A DNA stretch of 64,000 bases. It comes from Clavelina lepadiformis. Lineage: Eukaryota > Chordata > Ascidiacea > Aplousobranchia > Clavelinidae. The notes under the pieces were generated by a model, which worked only from the letters and a program-made list of their open reading frames with translations, ran no database searches and was not told the origin of the DNA. The stretch is taken from contig NC_135240.1 in the NCBI RefSeq assembly GCF_947623445.1, positions 23,622,001 through 23,686,000 on the forward strand, read 5' to 3'. Below are positions 49,430 to 62,800 of this stretch, in pieces. The number at the start of each line of letters is the position of its first letter. Within the stretch, counting starts at the first letter, position 1. Made by a program: the position numbers and the translations under genes.

Positions 49430-52400
49430 ATGTTGGAATTTGCACCATTTCGTATCCCGATGGACCGCAGAATGCAGACGTTTGCAGTGTCCCACTTTGT
49501 CTTCTGTTTTCTGTTTTTGGGTAAGCGAACTCTGAACTCTGATTGAGGACAAATATGCTCGCTAAGCGTAAAGCGTATGCTGATAACCTAACATATAACT
49601 GCAGTACATGAAATCGTAAACATCTGAACTTAATAACACTTTTACTGCAAAAGGGTAAAACTAATAGCAACGACTTTCTTTTTGGATTAAACCACTTGCT
49701 TTTATTTTAGGTCCTCTCAGCGTAATCTTTTTCATTTACGTGATGTTTTTCACGAGTTATTGGTATCTACTGATACCATACATTATATTTTACGTACTGG
49801 ATTGGGACACTCCGGAAAAGGGTGGAAGAAGGAGCCCCTGGATACGAAACTGGAAGTTCTGGAAACACATGAGCAACTATTTCCCAACATCAGTAAGTAT
49901 TCGTCACAAAAACTGATTTTGAAGGTTTCCCTAAGCATAAATAACCTAACACTAACATATGAGAAGCGAAACACAACTTTCGGGGAAATAACTGCCGAGG
50001 GGATACATACAATTTATATTCTAATTATTCTTATCGTTTTGTTTAATAATCGAGTTCCAGAGCTAACTTAAACTTTGAAAGTTATCTAAAACAGGGCTTC
50101 CCAAACTGGGGGTCGCGACCCCGCAAGGGGTCGCGTAACGAACTTTAGGGGTCGCACAGCGTATACCAATTTTACACGAAGTATAAAATACAATCAAAAC
50201 AAAATATCGTTCCAGCCTAATCAACATTGAAACCGCCTTGAGACCAGCATTAACAGATATTGAGCCACGGCTGGACTTGCTTTGAAGCAGAAAGCAGTCG
50301 CACCAATCACACTGAATAAATGTGTGTGCTTTTTTGTTTCCAGTAGCCTACATATGTGTAAAGTAGTAAGTAGGCTTTGAGTTCTGGTTGCTTGAATTCA
50401 GTCTTTGCATCTCAATAAATGTCACTAATGACTAATGTAGGGTTACCATATTTTCGTGGCCTAAAATCCGGACACTCGTTAGTGCCCACTAGCGGTTTTT
50501 AAAAATGAGGTATGAACACATTGTCTGTCAATATGACGTCACAGTAGCAATGCTTTGCCTATCCATTGTATACCGGAGTGGATTTTTGAACATAGTGTCG
50601 TGAATTCACTAGGCTATTGGACTATTTCTGATTTGATCTCTAGGCTAGGGTTAGGCTATGGTGATCTCTAGGCTAGGCCGCTAGGGTCTAGGTCAGACTC
50701 GTCGCGTGTAACGTGTTGGACACCTCTGATTTACAGGATTATTCCCGCAATTCTAATTCCCCCAAAACGCCCATCATAAAATTCCGGACATTTGAGCATT
50801 TTTTAAAATTCCTCCCGGACGCAAAATTTAACCCTACATTCCGGACGGTATGGCAACCCTACTAATGTATATTTCGCACTGCTAATCAATTTAAACGTGA
50901 AGGGTCGCGGAAAACTTCAGAAGTTTGAAAGGGGTCGCGAGCAAAAAAGTTTGGGAAGCCCTGATCTAAAACATGAAGTAATTTTTGTGATGCTTTCTCT
51001 TTAATAGCGGGTTAGTCCGTTATGACCATTTACGTGTTCTCTATTGAAGCTTGCAAAAATGATATTTCAATAGAACTTTATTTTTAATATCGACTTTATA
51101 TAAAATTAATTGCTATTGGCAGCTGTATAAAACTGTGGACCTAGACCCATGTAAAAACTATATCTTCGGAATCCATCCTCACGGAGTTCTCTGCATGGGA
51201 TCTTTCACACATTTCTGCACAAATGGGTCCGAATTTGAATCAATCTTCCCAGGATTCAACTCCCATCTCACAATGCTGCCCTTCTGGTTCCGCTTGCCGT
51301 TTCATAGAGATTACCTCATGACTGGAGGTATGATAGAAAATATAACATATTTTAAACGCACGGTACCTTCACTACCTTGTAATGTTGGGGTTGCATAATT
51401 CCAAAGAACGCTCCAAACTATCGTGCTTTCAGTGTATAAATGAAGCGCTGTTCGTGTCAAAACAGGGTTAGTACCGTCCACGAAAAGAAGCATTCTTCAT
51501 ATTCTATCCAGACCCGACGGTGGAAACATTTGCTGCATAATTCCGGGTGAGCACGCGTACTGCTGTGTAACTTGTAGATTTTCGGTTCCAAATCAACGGC
51601 TGTTTAATTTTAATCCGGCAGGTGGCGCACCAGAATCACTCAATGCAAGACCCGGTGATTGCGTAATCATGCTGAAGAATCGATTTGGTTTTATCAAAGT
51701 AGCTCTGACAGAAGGGTATATTAAAAACCGTATTATTTATTTTATCTATATAACGACTATCTCCAACATTTACGTACTAATGTCTTAATAGTTACATACC
51801 TCTTTTATAACTGTGAAAACCACTTATAGTGTGATAGTGTTTGGAAAGTTGGTGCCGGGCTCACAATTAAACCACCCAAATTGGAACTCGGCGGTGCTTT
51901 AAACTGTAGCCGTAATGGTACTCGGCTAGGGTTGAGTAGCTCATGCTCACTGGTTCTTATAAATGACACGAAATTTAGACAAAACCACTAAAACCTAAAA
52001 AGCTAAATGAAGAGATGTCAATATAGAATTAACTAGTCCTATGTCATATGCCACGTCCAATAACAATTTCATTGTTGTTGTAATAAATAGCGGTATCGAC
52101 TTCACCATAGGAGGTGTTTCTACTTTGAAAACGGCTTATGTCTGCGTTGTATCTACAGAGTGGATCTTGTGCCTGTATTTTCCTTCGGGGATCACGAACT
52201 ATGGGAGCAGGAACCGAACCCGCCTGGTTCGTGGCTGCGCAAATTCCAGGATTTCTCTCAGAAATGGTGCACATTTGCTCTTCCGATGTTTCACGCTCGC
52301 GGCATTTTCCAGTACAACTACGGCCTCATGCCGTACAGGAAACCGATTCATACCGTGGGTAGGTTGGTTTGAGTTTGTGTTAAGCCTTTTGAGTTAAACG

Positions 52401-52916
52401 TGTAGCAGCATGGTTGTTGCAGAAACGGAACAAAATGCGAAAATTATTTTTCAGAATAAACTGTAACAAGTAGTTTATCAATAAGCACCACAAAAGCAGG
52501 CATAGACTTTATGTATTTATCTAAAAACTTAGTATGTGCCGAACAACGGTTTTTCTTCATCAGAACCTAACAAGAAATGAAACGTTGGCAATAAATTTCG
52601 GTACTTGTGTATATTTACAGAAATACTGTAGTAGTATTATTTGGTTCATGAAGTCCAACTCTACCAAAGTTAAACAAGTTGTTACAATAAAAGGCAAACT
52701 ATTAGAGCATTGTAACTAAAAGAGCCCAAAACAGAAATCAAAAATTTGCTCTTTCTTGATGCAGTTGGAGAACCAATAGAAGTGGAGAAAAATGCAAATC
52801 CAACTAAAGAAGAAATACAAGCTCTCCACGACAAGTACGTGACCAAGTTGCAAGAGCTTTATGATAAACACAAAAGTAAATACGTAAAAGGAGAAAGTAA
52901 ACTCGTAATTGAGTGA
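49430..52916 (+). CDS. MOGAT2: MOGAT2/DGAT2-family acylglycerol acyltransferase
   Basis: The enzyme transfers acyl-CoA to mono- or diacylglycerol at the ER membrane, a step of triglyceride synthesis. Seven in-phase exons give 334 residues, the same length as human MOGAT2: 49430-49520, 49711-49892, 51123-51327, 51466-51546, 51622-51715, 52159-52358 and 52765-52916. The start MLEFAPFRIPMDRRMQT parallels MVEFAPLFMPWERRLQT. Hydrophobic segments span about residues 19-50. The catalytic motif is GIHPHGVLCMG, followed by FPGFNSHLTML and FWFRLPFHRDYLMTGG. GGAPESLNARPG, FSFG and FHARGIFQYNYGLMPYRKPI complete the family pattern. Intron 2 holds two nested transposons. AATAAA is at 52983-52988. MOGAT1, MOGAT2 and DGAT2 share these motifs; MOGAT2 is preferred from the N-terminus, so substrate is inference. 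Confidence 0.93.
50092..50963. mobile_element. non-autonomous hAT-like transposon, interrupted by another
   Basis: The termini are perfect 15-bp inverted repeats, CAGGGCTTCCCAAAC, a classic hAT end. The 8-bp duplication ATCTAAAA is exact (50084-50091 and 50964-50971). GC-rich GGGGTCGCG blocks sit inside both ends. Without the insertion at 50439-50860 it would be about 440 bp, and it has no coding capacity. It lies in intron 2 of the acyltransferase gene. Confidence 0.9.
50439..50860. mobile_element. nested hAT-like MITE, 422 bp
   Basis: It starts AGGGTTACCATA and ends TATGGCAACCCT (12-bp inverted repeats, one mismatch). It is flanked by a perfect 8-bp duplication, ACTAATGT (50431-50438 and 50861-50868). 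Subterminal TCCGGAC blocks occur at both ends. A CTAGG-rich simple stretch lies at about 50640-50700. It is younger than the element it interrupts. Confidence 0.88.
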
Positions 52917-52989
52917 ATCGTGCTGTATGCCAGTGCAATAACTTGCTATTCTAACGAAGCTGACTAATGCAAATAAGTGAGCAATAAAA

Positions 52990-54479
52990 CCTGATCATAT
53001 AATTCCGTGGACGTGGCACCACCCGCACAGAAACTTTTTTCGAGAACAATCAGCAATAGGAAAGAAACGACAAAACGACTGGAATGCCAGATATACTTGT
53101 AGGTTGTAATTGTAGGTGTAGTATAATAATTAAAGCTATATGTTGAAGCAAATATATTCCAATTTGTTTTCCATTGGGCAATTAACAGTACTCGTAAAAT
53201 GCAATTTCGAGATAATATCAGCTAGCTTACTGTAAACACTAAAATAATCGATTTATAAAATTTCTCCTAATATACAGTATATAACATAACATAGCCTTGT
53301 ATACAGCATCGTAATAACTTGTCTCTATACCTATCTTAGCATGCTTACAACCTGCGTCTTGAATTAATTTAAACTTAGCCTAAAGGCTCATACTGTGCTC
53401 ACTCAGCTTTACATAATCATTTCGAGAAACACCCGATTATACTTTGCGATAATAAAGAAAATGATGGTTTGCTGAGCAATTGCTAAACTGATATGCGACT
53501 CATATAATTGCACTAAAAACTAAAAAAACATGTGCAAAATAGCACTCAAATCAAGACATACTTAAACAATATGTTAGGTAAAACGATCCATCAAAAGTTA
53601 TGATCTGGATCACTTTGAAATCAAGACAAACATTTTTGACAATGAAATTAAAAATAAAACTAACTTCACAATTTATGTTTGCAAATAAAGCTGTTTACTT
53701 AATCAGTTTATATCCCAAAGCTTGAGAGTTTGAAACCCTATCGAACAGCGCTGATGAAACTGCTTGCAAAACGCAAATCTGTTGAAAATGCGTTGGAAGC
53801 GTGTGTAGGGTCAGTTGCTGTGTAAGCTGCTCTCCTACCGACTCTCCCAAAATTTACCTTCTGCATTTGTGCACAGCTTTATTTATTCAACCAAATAAAA
53901 CTTTTATTATATTTCATAATTAAAATGGCAGATGCAAGCTTTAATAGAAGACACAAAGGTGACATAATAATTTCACTGCTGTACAAGCTGCTGTTTGAGA
54001 GAATACTGTGCATGAAAGCGATATAACACACGGGCACAATAAGTCGAATGTCTTCTGAGTGTGAGTGGCATGGCTTATATATTCCTTTGGTAAGAATCAC
54101 GAATAAACAACAAAAGTTCAAAAAGCAGCAATAAAATGAAGAATAAGCAGATAAATAAGAAAGAAACAACTATACTCTATATATGTGGACGTCTATAGAT
54201 AAAAAATTCCTGACCTATTTAATGTTTAGCTTACGATGATAAGATACGGGTTGCATTCAATCTGTCATTTTAAAACATGTTTGAGTTTGGATGAGCTCTA
54301 AGTTCCTAAACCGCAACGACAGCAATCCAAGCAAGGGAGTTTTTATTCCATATAGTCCTTGCACAATAAACGTATCGCGGTTAAATATTTGGCAAATAAA
54401 AAAGAATCCCGAATTTAAAAACCACCTTGTCAAAAGAATTTTTGAAATAAAAAAGATGACGGCAACTGTTTCCTTATGA
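52990..54479. other. intergenic region between convergent genes
   Basis: No exon is supported. The region separates the 3' ends of the acyltransferase (+) and the protease (-). Minus-strand AATAAA hexamers are at 53880-53885 and 53895-53900, but none is close enough to the protease stop to be convincing. Long AT-rich runs are common. Confidence 0.5.
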
Positions 54480-57400
54480 TCAGCCTCCGTTTTCGAGTGC
54501 AGCAATGGCGTGAGTTACCCAACCTTGGTAATGGATAACGTTGGTGAACACGCTAGGTCCCGGTTCACCACATGGGTCCCTCCCATACGAGGTGATGCCC
54601 GCTAGGTAGAAGTCACATGTGTTCCGAGAATGTTTCCTTCTGCAAACCAGAGGACCTCCAGAATCCCCCTAAGTAAATGAAATAAACATTACTTTGTTTA
54701 AAATTTACCCGAAACTCCTACAGTTTAAAATATTGTCTGAGTGTGTCAGCGACATTTTGAAAGATGTAAATATTAACAACAAAGATGTTATATACCGGGT
54801 TGTTTTCGCGCACACCTACCTTGCAGGTATCAGGAGAATTCGGTTGTGACGACCCGGCACAAATGTTTTCACCGGGAGAGACGTAATGACCAAAGTAGTG
54901 AATGCACTGAAGCATTGTGACCAAAGGCACATTTGCAGCTTGCAGCGTTTTTACTTTGTCGTTAGATGGTGCTGCATGTACGGTTTGTGTGATTAGAACT
55001 AATTTAAAAGTCGGTCAACAAACGGGGCAAACAGTTAAAAAATAAAGCAGTTTTCCAAGTTAAGCATCTTACATGTCTTTCCAAAGCCTGTTATAAAGCA
55101 TTCGTCGTCCAATTCCGGGTATCTTGTGAGAGGCAGACAGAGTGGTCTCACGTATTTGCCAGAGATGTCAGCGGGAAGTAAAAGTTTTAGTACAGCGATG
55201 TCGTTCTTGGCATATCCCAAAGATGACAAACTGGACAAAAAAATTTAAATTTTTTTTAGTTTTTGGCTATACACTGATTTTTATAAAATTCCTTACAGCG
55301 ACAGCAGCCCATGACAAAGTGGTTTACAAAGGCTTTACGCTAAGCTATGTGTAGCACATACGTAAAGTTAGGATGACGCATGACTTTGAATATGTGTCTT
55401 GCTTGAGTAACTGGATCGTTTCGACTGGAATCTGAGACTCCCAAAAAGACATAATTCTGTCCTGAACCGTCCATTGATCCGTCAGTGGGCCTGTGGAGTT
55501 GGTAATAGACACATTATATTAACAATAGGAACAAGATCGGCACATAATAGCTTTTGATTATTCTGTATGGTGATGTTTTTGTCATCGGCAATAAACTACT
55601 GTATTACTCACTGCAAGCAATGAGCTGCTGTGATAACGTATTGTGCGGCGACTAGTGTTCCCCCGCAAATCTGTCCATTGAAGTAAATCAGTGCGTGCCA
55701 CGGCCATTCCTCGGCAGTGGCGGTAAACCCACAGTATATTCGAGCCAAGTCCCGCTGCAAATAAAGCAGCGCTCATGGAACATACAGCTATAAAATAGGC
55801 TATGAACAGTTAAATATTGTTATACAGCTCCGCTCGACTTACAGAGTAGCTTGCAATGACGCTGTTAAGTGTGCACGACTTTGCCATCGCCGCATGGGAG
55901 GTGATGGGGCAACCTGAAGAAGCGGAACACTGTCCTGCATTCTGAGGGCAACCGCACTGGCCTCGCATTAAAGGATGGACTGCGTTTTGCAACCACGTCT
56001 GGGCTTGTGTGTTTGCTGGCAAAAAGCAACCAAGTCAGACGCTACTTAGCCTAACGTAAAATACTAAGAAAAAGATGAGATTTTACAGTAGGCTACTTAC
56101 TCGGTTGATTTAGCTCATGCAGTTGACCAACTTTTTGTGGCAAGCGTCCGCTGTTACTGAGTATTGTGTTGACTGGCTTTGGATCCTGTATAATATATTG
56201 AGCTAATATTATAAACACAATCGTGACAATTTCAACAAAGGTCTGATTGAAAGTGCTCTTTTTATGGAACAGTAATTTTCACCTTATTGTTTCCATTCTT
56301 ATAGTAGCACTTCACTGCTCGATACTGAAAATAAAAATAAAAACATTTGATTGGTGAAAACCTTTTTGACTGATTCCTACAGATTATACAGAGTATGCTT
56401 TAGCACGGGCGGAAAACATTCATATCGACGACAAAAAAAGCATGGTAACCTATTTAGTGCAAGTTAATAATCCTACCCAACATTACCCGATTTCTGGAAT
56501 CATATACTCTTGCAACTTACTTCATTTACGTCCCAGCAACAGTTATTGTCTTCACAAATTTGTTGGTTTGTTTGCAAATTACCGCAGGCCCTTCTGTCAT
56601 CGTAATCTACGTCACATTCACCAGGTCGTTTCACCGACGAACTGGAGCCTGTTAGGACAAGTTGAGTATATACAGTACATGTGAACGCAAGTTTTCCAGG
56701 TATAGTAAGTTATGTCAGAAAAGATGTGCCACGTTATATCATTTATAAAAGATAAGACTGATTTGGTTAATTTGCTAGCATAGTAGAATGCATACGTAGC
56801 GGCGATCAGAGAGACGGAGAATATTAATCTGCACTTACCATTAAAGAGCGCAGAGGTTGCATTCAAGGCAGCAGAAAGATCAATACCGCTTCCACTGACA
56901 AGGTTTGTGTCTTCGGTTGATGTTGGATCTAAAAGAAAAATGATGTTAATTGCTGATGTGCAAAAGCGTTGTCGTGAAAAATATAGCACCACAACTAGTG
57001 CAAGCCAAGTCAAAGCTTAACTGCTTTCGATATTTTCGTTTCTTGTAAAATTTAATTACTTTCACATCGCATGTCGTTTTCTTGCACAAACCGCGGAATT
57101 GTGTCATCGTTGTGGGTGGTTTCGAGCCAGTACCAGGCTAAGCTCGAGTCATTTGACTGCAAACATATCTGCTCAATGGGACCATGGGCTTGATAACCGA
57201 AGTTGCAATTGAGAGAACATCTCGAGAGGAGATTGTTGTCGTCAGTGCAATCCAACTCGCCGTTCAAGATCAAGGTTGTCGGCGAACACTTGGGTATGGC
57301 TAAAAATGCATAATAAACAATTCGTCAATTAAATAGTTTATACTTATGTAGGCCTAATTGCTGACACGGTTTGAAGTAGGATACGTAAGCATCACTAACT

Positions 57401-59869
57401 AACCTATGCATTTGAAAGGTTGATTGTTAGACCAGCCAACATTGGAGCAACTTTTCGTCTTTCTGCCCAGTGATAGGTACCCTTTATGGCAAGTGAAAGT
57501 GCATGTGGACCCAACGAAAAGTCCTTGCGAGCATTGAACGTCGCCATTGGCCACTTTGTTATTAAATGCTGTACATGTTTCTGTGAGATACATAATAATC
57601 AATCTTAAAACTGAGAAATTTGTCCTTCTGACAACAACAAAAGACTCTAAACATAATTAAAGAGTTATTTTGATGGAAAAAGTTTAGTAGAAAATTTAAT
57701 CCCGTTTAAAATGAAGGAAAATTAGATGAATTCTTACTTCTACACTGAAGCCTGTGCCAGTCGTCACAGCCAACGTTGAGGTTGGTAGGCTCTGTTGCAC
57801 CCGTGCTTCCCAATATTGAGTACCTGGGGAAAGGCAAGTAGCCTTCCGTACAATCAAGCTGGCAAACTGAAAGGAAAGAATCTCTTCGGAAATAGCCCAA
57901 ACCTTTCTCCTACATACAATGACTGGTTAATTTCGACTATATGACGACATAAATTGGGATCTGGTAATCACCGCAGGATCTTAAGTCAATATATATTAAA
58001 ACGAACTTATACTCATTTAAAAACAAATTGTTATCTGAGTACTAGTCTGTTGTTGTTAATGATTTTGTTGTTGTAAGTTAACAGTACAGGGTTATTTGAC
58101 AAGCGATAACTGATATAATGTTTCATTAATACTAAAAATTACCTTGCTGATGCTAACTAACAAAATGCATTTACTAAAGTTACAATTAGAGTTAAAAGTT
58201 TAACAATTTGTTTACAAAGTCTTACGCCGTCCCAGAATAACCATTAGATTTAACGCAAGGTCAAAGACTATATTAACTACAAACCTGCACCCCGTAGAAC
58301 TGCATCCAGTCGTCCTGAAAGTAACCCTGGGAGGGAAGGGCGTAATAAATCATGTTATGAACATCAAACTGTCTCCACAGGCAAGTCACAAAAATAATTC
58401 CGTGTGGCACCTCGCTGACAAATCTGTCTTGAACTAGACAACGCCAACCGTTTCCCTGTAGTTCTGAAAGGAAATGTTTTCGTGATATTGCGTCATTTGA
58501 GTCTGCAAAATTTTTTATCAATTTTTCGCGTTTTAAAACGTTTAGTTCTCCAGGCAATGCACAATACGGGTTTGAAGGACAAACTTTCACACAGTGATGA
58601 TAGCCATATTTTTCCTATACGATTATAAGGTCAAGCTAAATAAATTCACAAGGTTTAGAAGAAGAACCGAGGAGCTTTGATTACAGATATATCATTTATT
58701 AGGGTTGGAACGATATAGCAGGGCTAATATAATTGTACCGGTATGTCATTGCCCACCGGTTTATGAAGTTAGTATAAGGGAAGTAAATTACTTCTATAAA
58801 GAATGTGACAGCAAACTTGTGGCTTCTTTGAAACAGGTAATTTATATGGGTAAAAGCTTTGTAAACATTTGAAAATAGAATTTAGTTGTTTGTACCAAAA
58901 TACATATCGTAAATTGTCACATCTGAGAATGACTTTATTTGGTCAAGGTTTCGAAGTTCAGGAACTGTCGGTGAGACTGGACCCAATTTAGAGCTTGGTC
59001 GGTTTTCAATTTTCTCTATATAAAGAATATCCGCATTCCTTTCAACAAAAGCAAAAATCTTTCGATGAGGTCTTATTTTGATAAAGCTTTTGCGTTTTTA
59101 TGCAAATTTTCTGTACCACCCGCGCAACGAATGTGCGTCATATAGGCTTGTCCGGAGTGTCTGGCGCGGGTTCAAATTGTGACAAATTTGGGGCGCGTTT
59201 TCAAACGATTTGAATCTGAGATATCAGATTTTAATGTCACGCAACCGGCCATACAACAAACACGTTTGTGACTGACAAAAACCACGAAGTCGTGCTACTG
59301 GCAAGTTGCGGCCATTGATTAGTTTATGACTAATAGTCAATAATCTATAGGGACACCATTCTGTTAATAATGATAATAAAAAAGAAGCAATTTTCATATC
59401 AAGATAGCATCAACGATCGAAGCCAATAATGATTAATACTTCGTGTCCAAGTACTACATGTGTACGTTGATAACCATAACAGATAGTCCATCAAAGAGAT
59501 AAGTTAATGTTTGTGGTATATCATACAGGGGTACAACGATAATGTACTGTTGTAGTATATAGGGCATTTCAAAACATCTCGGCCCTTTTCATAACAGTTC
59601 CCTTTCTTCCAAAACCAGGTGAGAGATTAGAGTTTTCTAGGGAAGACGATACGCTTATCGTACAAATAAATGTGAAATTAGCATTCAAAAATATACTCTC
59701 AAAGGGTTATCCTTCGTTAAAAACAAACCAATTACAACTTACGTCTTGTCATCAAAATTTGAAGGTTTAGGTTCCTTCCGGTTGAAACCGGCTGTGTCAA
59801 GTTTGAGCCGGCTGTAGCGAGTATCGCACCTGGCAGTACGACCAGTATCAGAGCAGTTGATATCATCAT
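54480..59869 (-). CDS. secreted mosaic serine protease: CCP modules, trefoil, trypsin
   Basis: Fifteen in-phase exons give about 710 residues: 59743-59869, 58285-58463, 57738-57858, 57404-57580, 57060-57299, 56839-56928, 56521-56648, 56283-56324, 56101-56185, 55843-56015, 55612-55754, 55362-55490, 55073-55230, 54820-54971 and 54480-54668. A signal peptide covers about 1-20. Residues 45-142 form a cysteine-bearing, CCP-like module. Two six-cysteine CCP/sushi modules follow (143-201 and 204-281). A P-type trefoil spans about 322-368 (ACGN...CCWDV). The trypsin domain starts after Arg459 (RIYCGF, instead of the usual IVGG) with His499 (TAAHC), Asp555 (NDIAVLKL) and Ser651 (GDSGGPLVC). Asp645 in the S1 pocket predicts cleavage after Lys or Arg. 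Likely an extracellular protease of immunity, coagulation or matrix; the substrate is unknown. I know no vertebrate protease with this order. Confidence 0.9.
58285..58463 (-). other. exon 2 of the protease: poorly recognised N-terminal module
   Basis: The exon encodes NGWRC...HGIIFVTCLWRQFD and joins LDCTEGYLPF...GCDDWHRLQC in the next. The cysteine order (C, C, C, C, C) is reminiscent of a degenerate CCP. The frame stays open upstream to 58614, where another AG exists, but only the acceptor at 58465-58464 fits the phase of exon 1. Confidence 0.55.
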
Positions 59870-59884
59870 AGTTTTATTTTAGAA

Positions 59885-62800
59885 CCAGCACTTTAACCAG
59901 CAAATTAATTTATTTTTCTGTAGCGAAGACATGTAAAAAATAGCGTATATAGTTCTATTTTTCCCCAAGGGCTATTTTTAATTCGGGCTCAAGAATTGTT
60001 TCCTTGCTTTTAGAAAGTTTTATGGAAACAGTTTTTTCAGACGATGTGGAGGCTTGATACAGGTACAGGTTTGATGCAATTAAACTTTCATTTCTTGAAA
60101 GCGTCAATTTTCTCATAAACAAGCTTTGAAATTCCACGGTTACACTAATTGGCAAGTATAGGTGGACCAAGTACTTTTAAGCCCGGCTGAAATAAGTTTT
60201 CCTGATTAAATACTCCGGTAAAAACGACGTTATCTTTGAATAGAAACCACATCTATAAGCCAGCTACATCAAGTATGTATACATGTCGCAAAACTTAATT
60301 CTATCTTCGCTATATGGAATAGCGGACTCCTTCATCTAATCACTCGCCTAATAGCGCTTTCTGGACAGCTGTAAGGAATTTGATGATATCAATTTTCTAA
60401 GGCGTGGTGGTAATTTTAATTGTAAATGAACAAAAACACTTCGAAATGCACTCAAAATGATGAAGCGCCAAGAAAACGTAAATTGCCTGATTATGAAAAG
60501 CTGTTTGCAAGCACGTATACGGCCATTGTTATACCTATACCGTTAGTTCTTCTTGCTAAAAATGAACCTTAATCTGTCTATGTAACTTAAGTAAATGTTA
60601 ACTCATAATAATGTCAATGCAACTTTATTATGCCTAAAGGCATCGCAATATTTTGGTAAAAAAAATCGGCAAATGGCTGTTCAGCCTTTGTGCATTTTTG
60701 TAACCTACAACCCGAGCATGCTTCATGTCCTGCAGAATAAACCGCATGTTTACCAGTTCCACTAAGTACTTCTAAATGTTAAATGGCAAATCACAGAGGG
60801 ATCTACCACAGTGCGTTTATTTTCACCACATTTCCGCTATAGCTAGAGATTAATTTGTGGATGTCTCATTTTGTTGTTTGTTATTGCAATATAAGACGAC
60901 GCTACCGACATTTTACATTGCAAAACTTAAGAAAAAACAAAAAAACGTTTATCATAGAAAAAAGTGATAATGCCGATTATTATATATCAAGCTACCATAA
61001 ACAGTTAAACAGAGTCTACTTTAACAAATACGTGAAATACTACAACAGATTTTCAAACCGTGCTACACATTCCTATATCATTTAAGGTCAGACAGCTCGA
61101 ACCAAAAGTACGCTCGCTATCCACTTGAAGAAACTTTGCTTCGCGTTGCAGAAGCTTCAAAAATTTATTTGACTGACCGTTTACGACAAAATCCTGTTTG
61201 CCAACGGGCTTCAGACAGACCGTGGCTTAAAACGTCAACTGTTCATTAAGAAACGGCAGGGGCGTTTAAATAGAGACGTTGTATGTCCACCTTCTGCGCG
61301 TGACCACGCCAGGTTTTTTGTTCTTCTCGATCAGAGACAAAATTGTGCCCTTAGGTATAATCTTTTACGTCAAAAAAGTTTCGCCATTTGGCAAGTTATA
61401 TTTCGCATGTTCGTCCACTTTGCGATGTTAATCATCTTGTTTTCAAGCGGCGAGAGTTAGCTCGCAGGCAGCACTTCCAAATTTTGGGGATTTAAACTTA
61501 AGGCTTCGTCTTTTCAACAACTCTCATAAGAAGAGTATATTTGTTTAGAAATAACTAGAATCAGGTCCAAACTTTCCGTAGTTTATTCACTTTTTTCCGA
61601 TTCCTAAATTTGTTCAAAATTTTGACAGCATATATAATAAAACCTTAATTGCCAAATTAATCCCGATCTTTGATCAGAAAAACATAAACAACAAATATCT
61701 AAATCGTGCACGTGTCATGATAATGCGTCATGTCATGATAATGCGTTTTAAGTCAATAAAGGCTTTCCGCAACTCTGCATAATAAATCGATAACAAACAA
61801 TTTTCCAAGATTAATCCGTCTCCGTCAGATTTATTTTGTAAATATTGCGTTGAATACCGCAGAGCAGCCGGGTAGACGGCGGATAGTTGGTTTTTGCAGA
61901 CAAAAGATATATAGTTTTTGCCAACAGCAGAAACACTTTTTCTTAAATTTTTTTTTTAATTGATGAATAGCGACACACGTGCGATGATGTTATTGCTGGC
62001 TTACCTGCTGTTTTGGCGTTTGATGGTTCTGATAATTTTCTGATTAGACAAACTAAAACTACTCCTGATAAGATTTTTCAGGATTAAGCTGTTATTTGCA
62101 AGGATTTTCGACCAAAAACCGCACACTGATGCACGAAGCTTTAAGCATCTTGTTTGCAGACAAAGATAACCTTGTTGCAAAGTCAGAATATTTTTGTATA
62201 TCTTCTCAACTGAGCTGGTTACAGACCTCGCATTCACTAGCGACATTTAACTAAACTTTATCTCAATCTTTCTGAAAATTTCCCCGAACAATTATCATAA
62301 TCATTCGCCTAACTATACAGGCGGGGGGACTACAACCTAACATTAGGTTCTAATCTTAATCTTACCATTTACGAACGGCATATAACTCGGAGCAATCCAA
62401 TAAAGTCTAGGCCTAAAGGCTAAAATGTGTGATTAATTGCCATATTAGACATAACGCTGGCTTTGTTGTTTTCAAAACCCATCTGTGCTTCGTTTGATAA
62501 AAGCGCTCCTTTAAATAATCCAGACGGGAAGCGAGAAAAAAGAAAAGACGCCGCGCAATCATCCGGTTCAAAAATAGCGGATGCAAAATAGTACTCACTT
62601 ATGGAAGTGCAAGTTTCCGTTGTGTGATGCTCTGTTAATTTCTGGGACGTCATATTAAGTACGCGTATGCGCTCTCCTTACAGTTTCGCCAACGGACAGA
62701 ATAGAGTTTTGTGACGTGATCACACGTCATAAACGGAACGGTTCAAAACGAAAAAGTGACGCCATAATGCTTTTTTAATACAAGTTGTCATTCGTTATTT

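Noticed and set aside
59955-60170. 71-codon minus-strand frame upstream of the protease
   Set aside because: A TAA precedes it in frame and no acceptor joins it to anything; it is weakly protein-like but unsupported.
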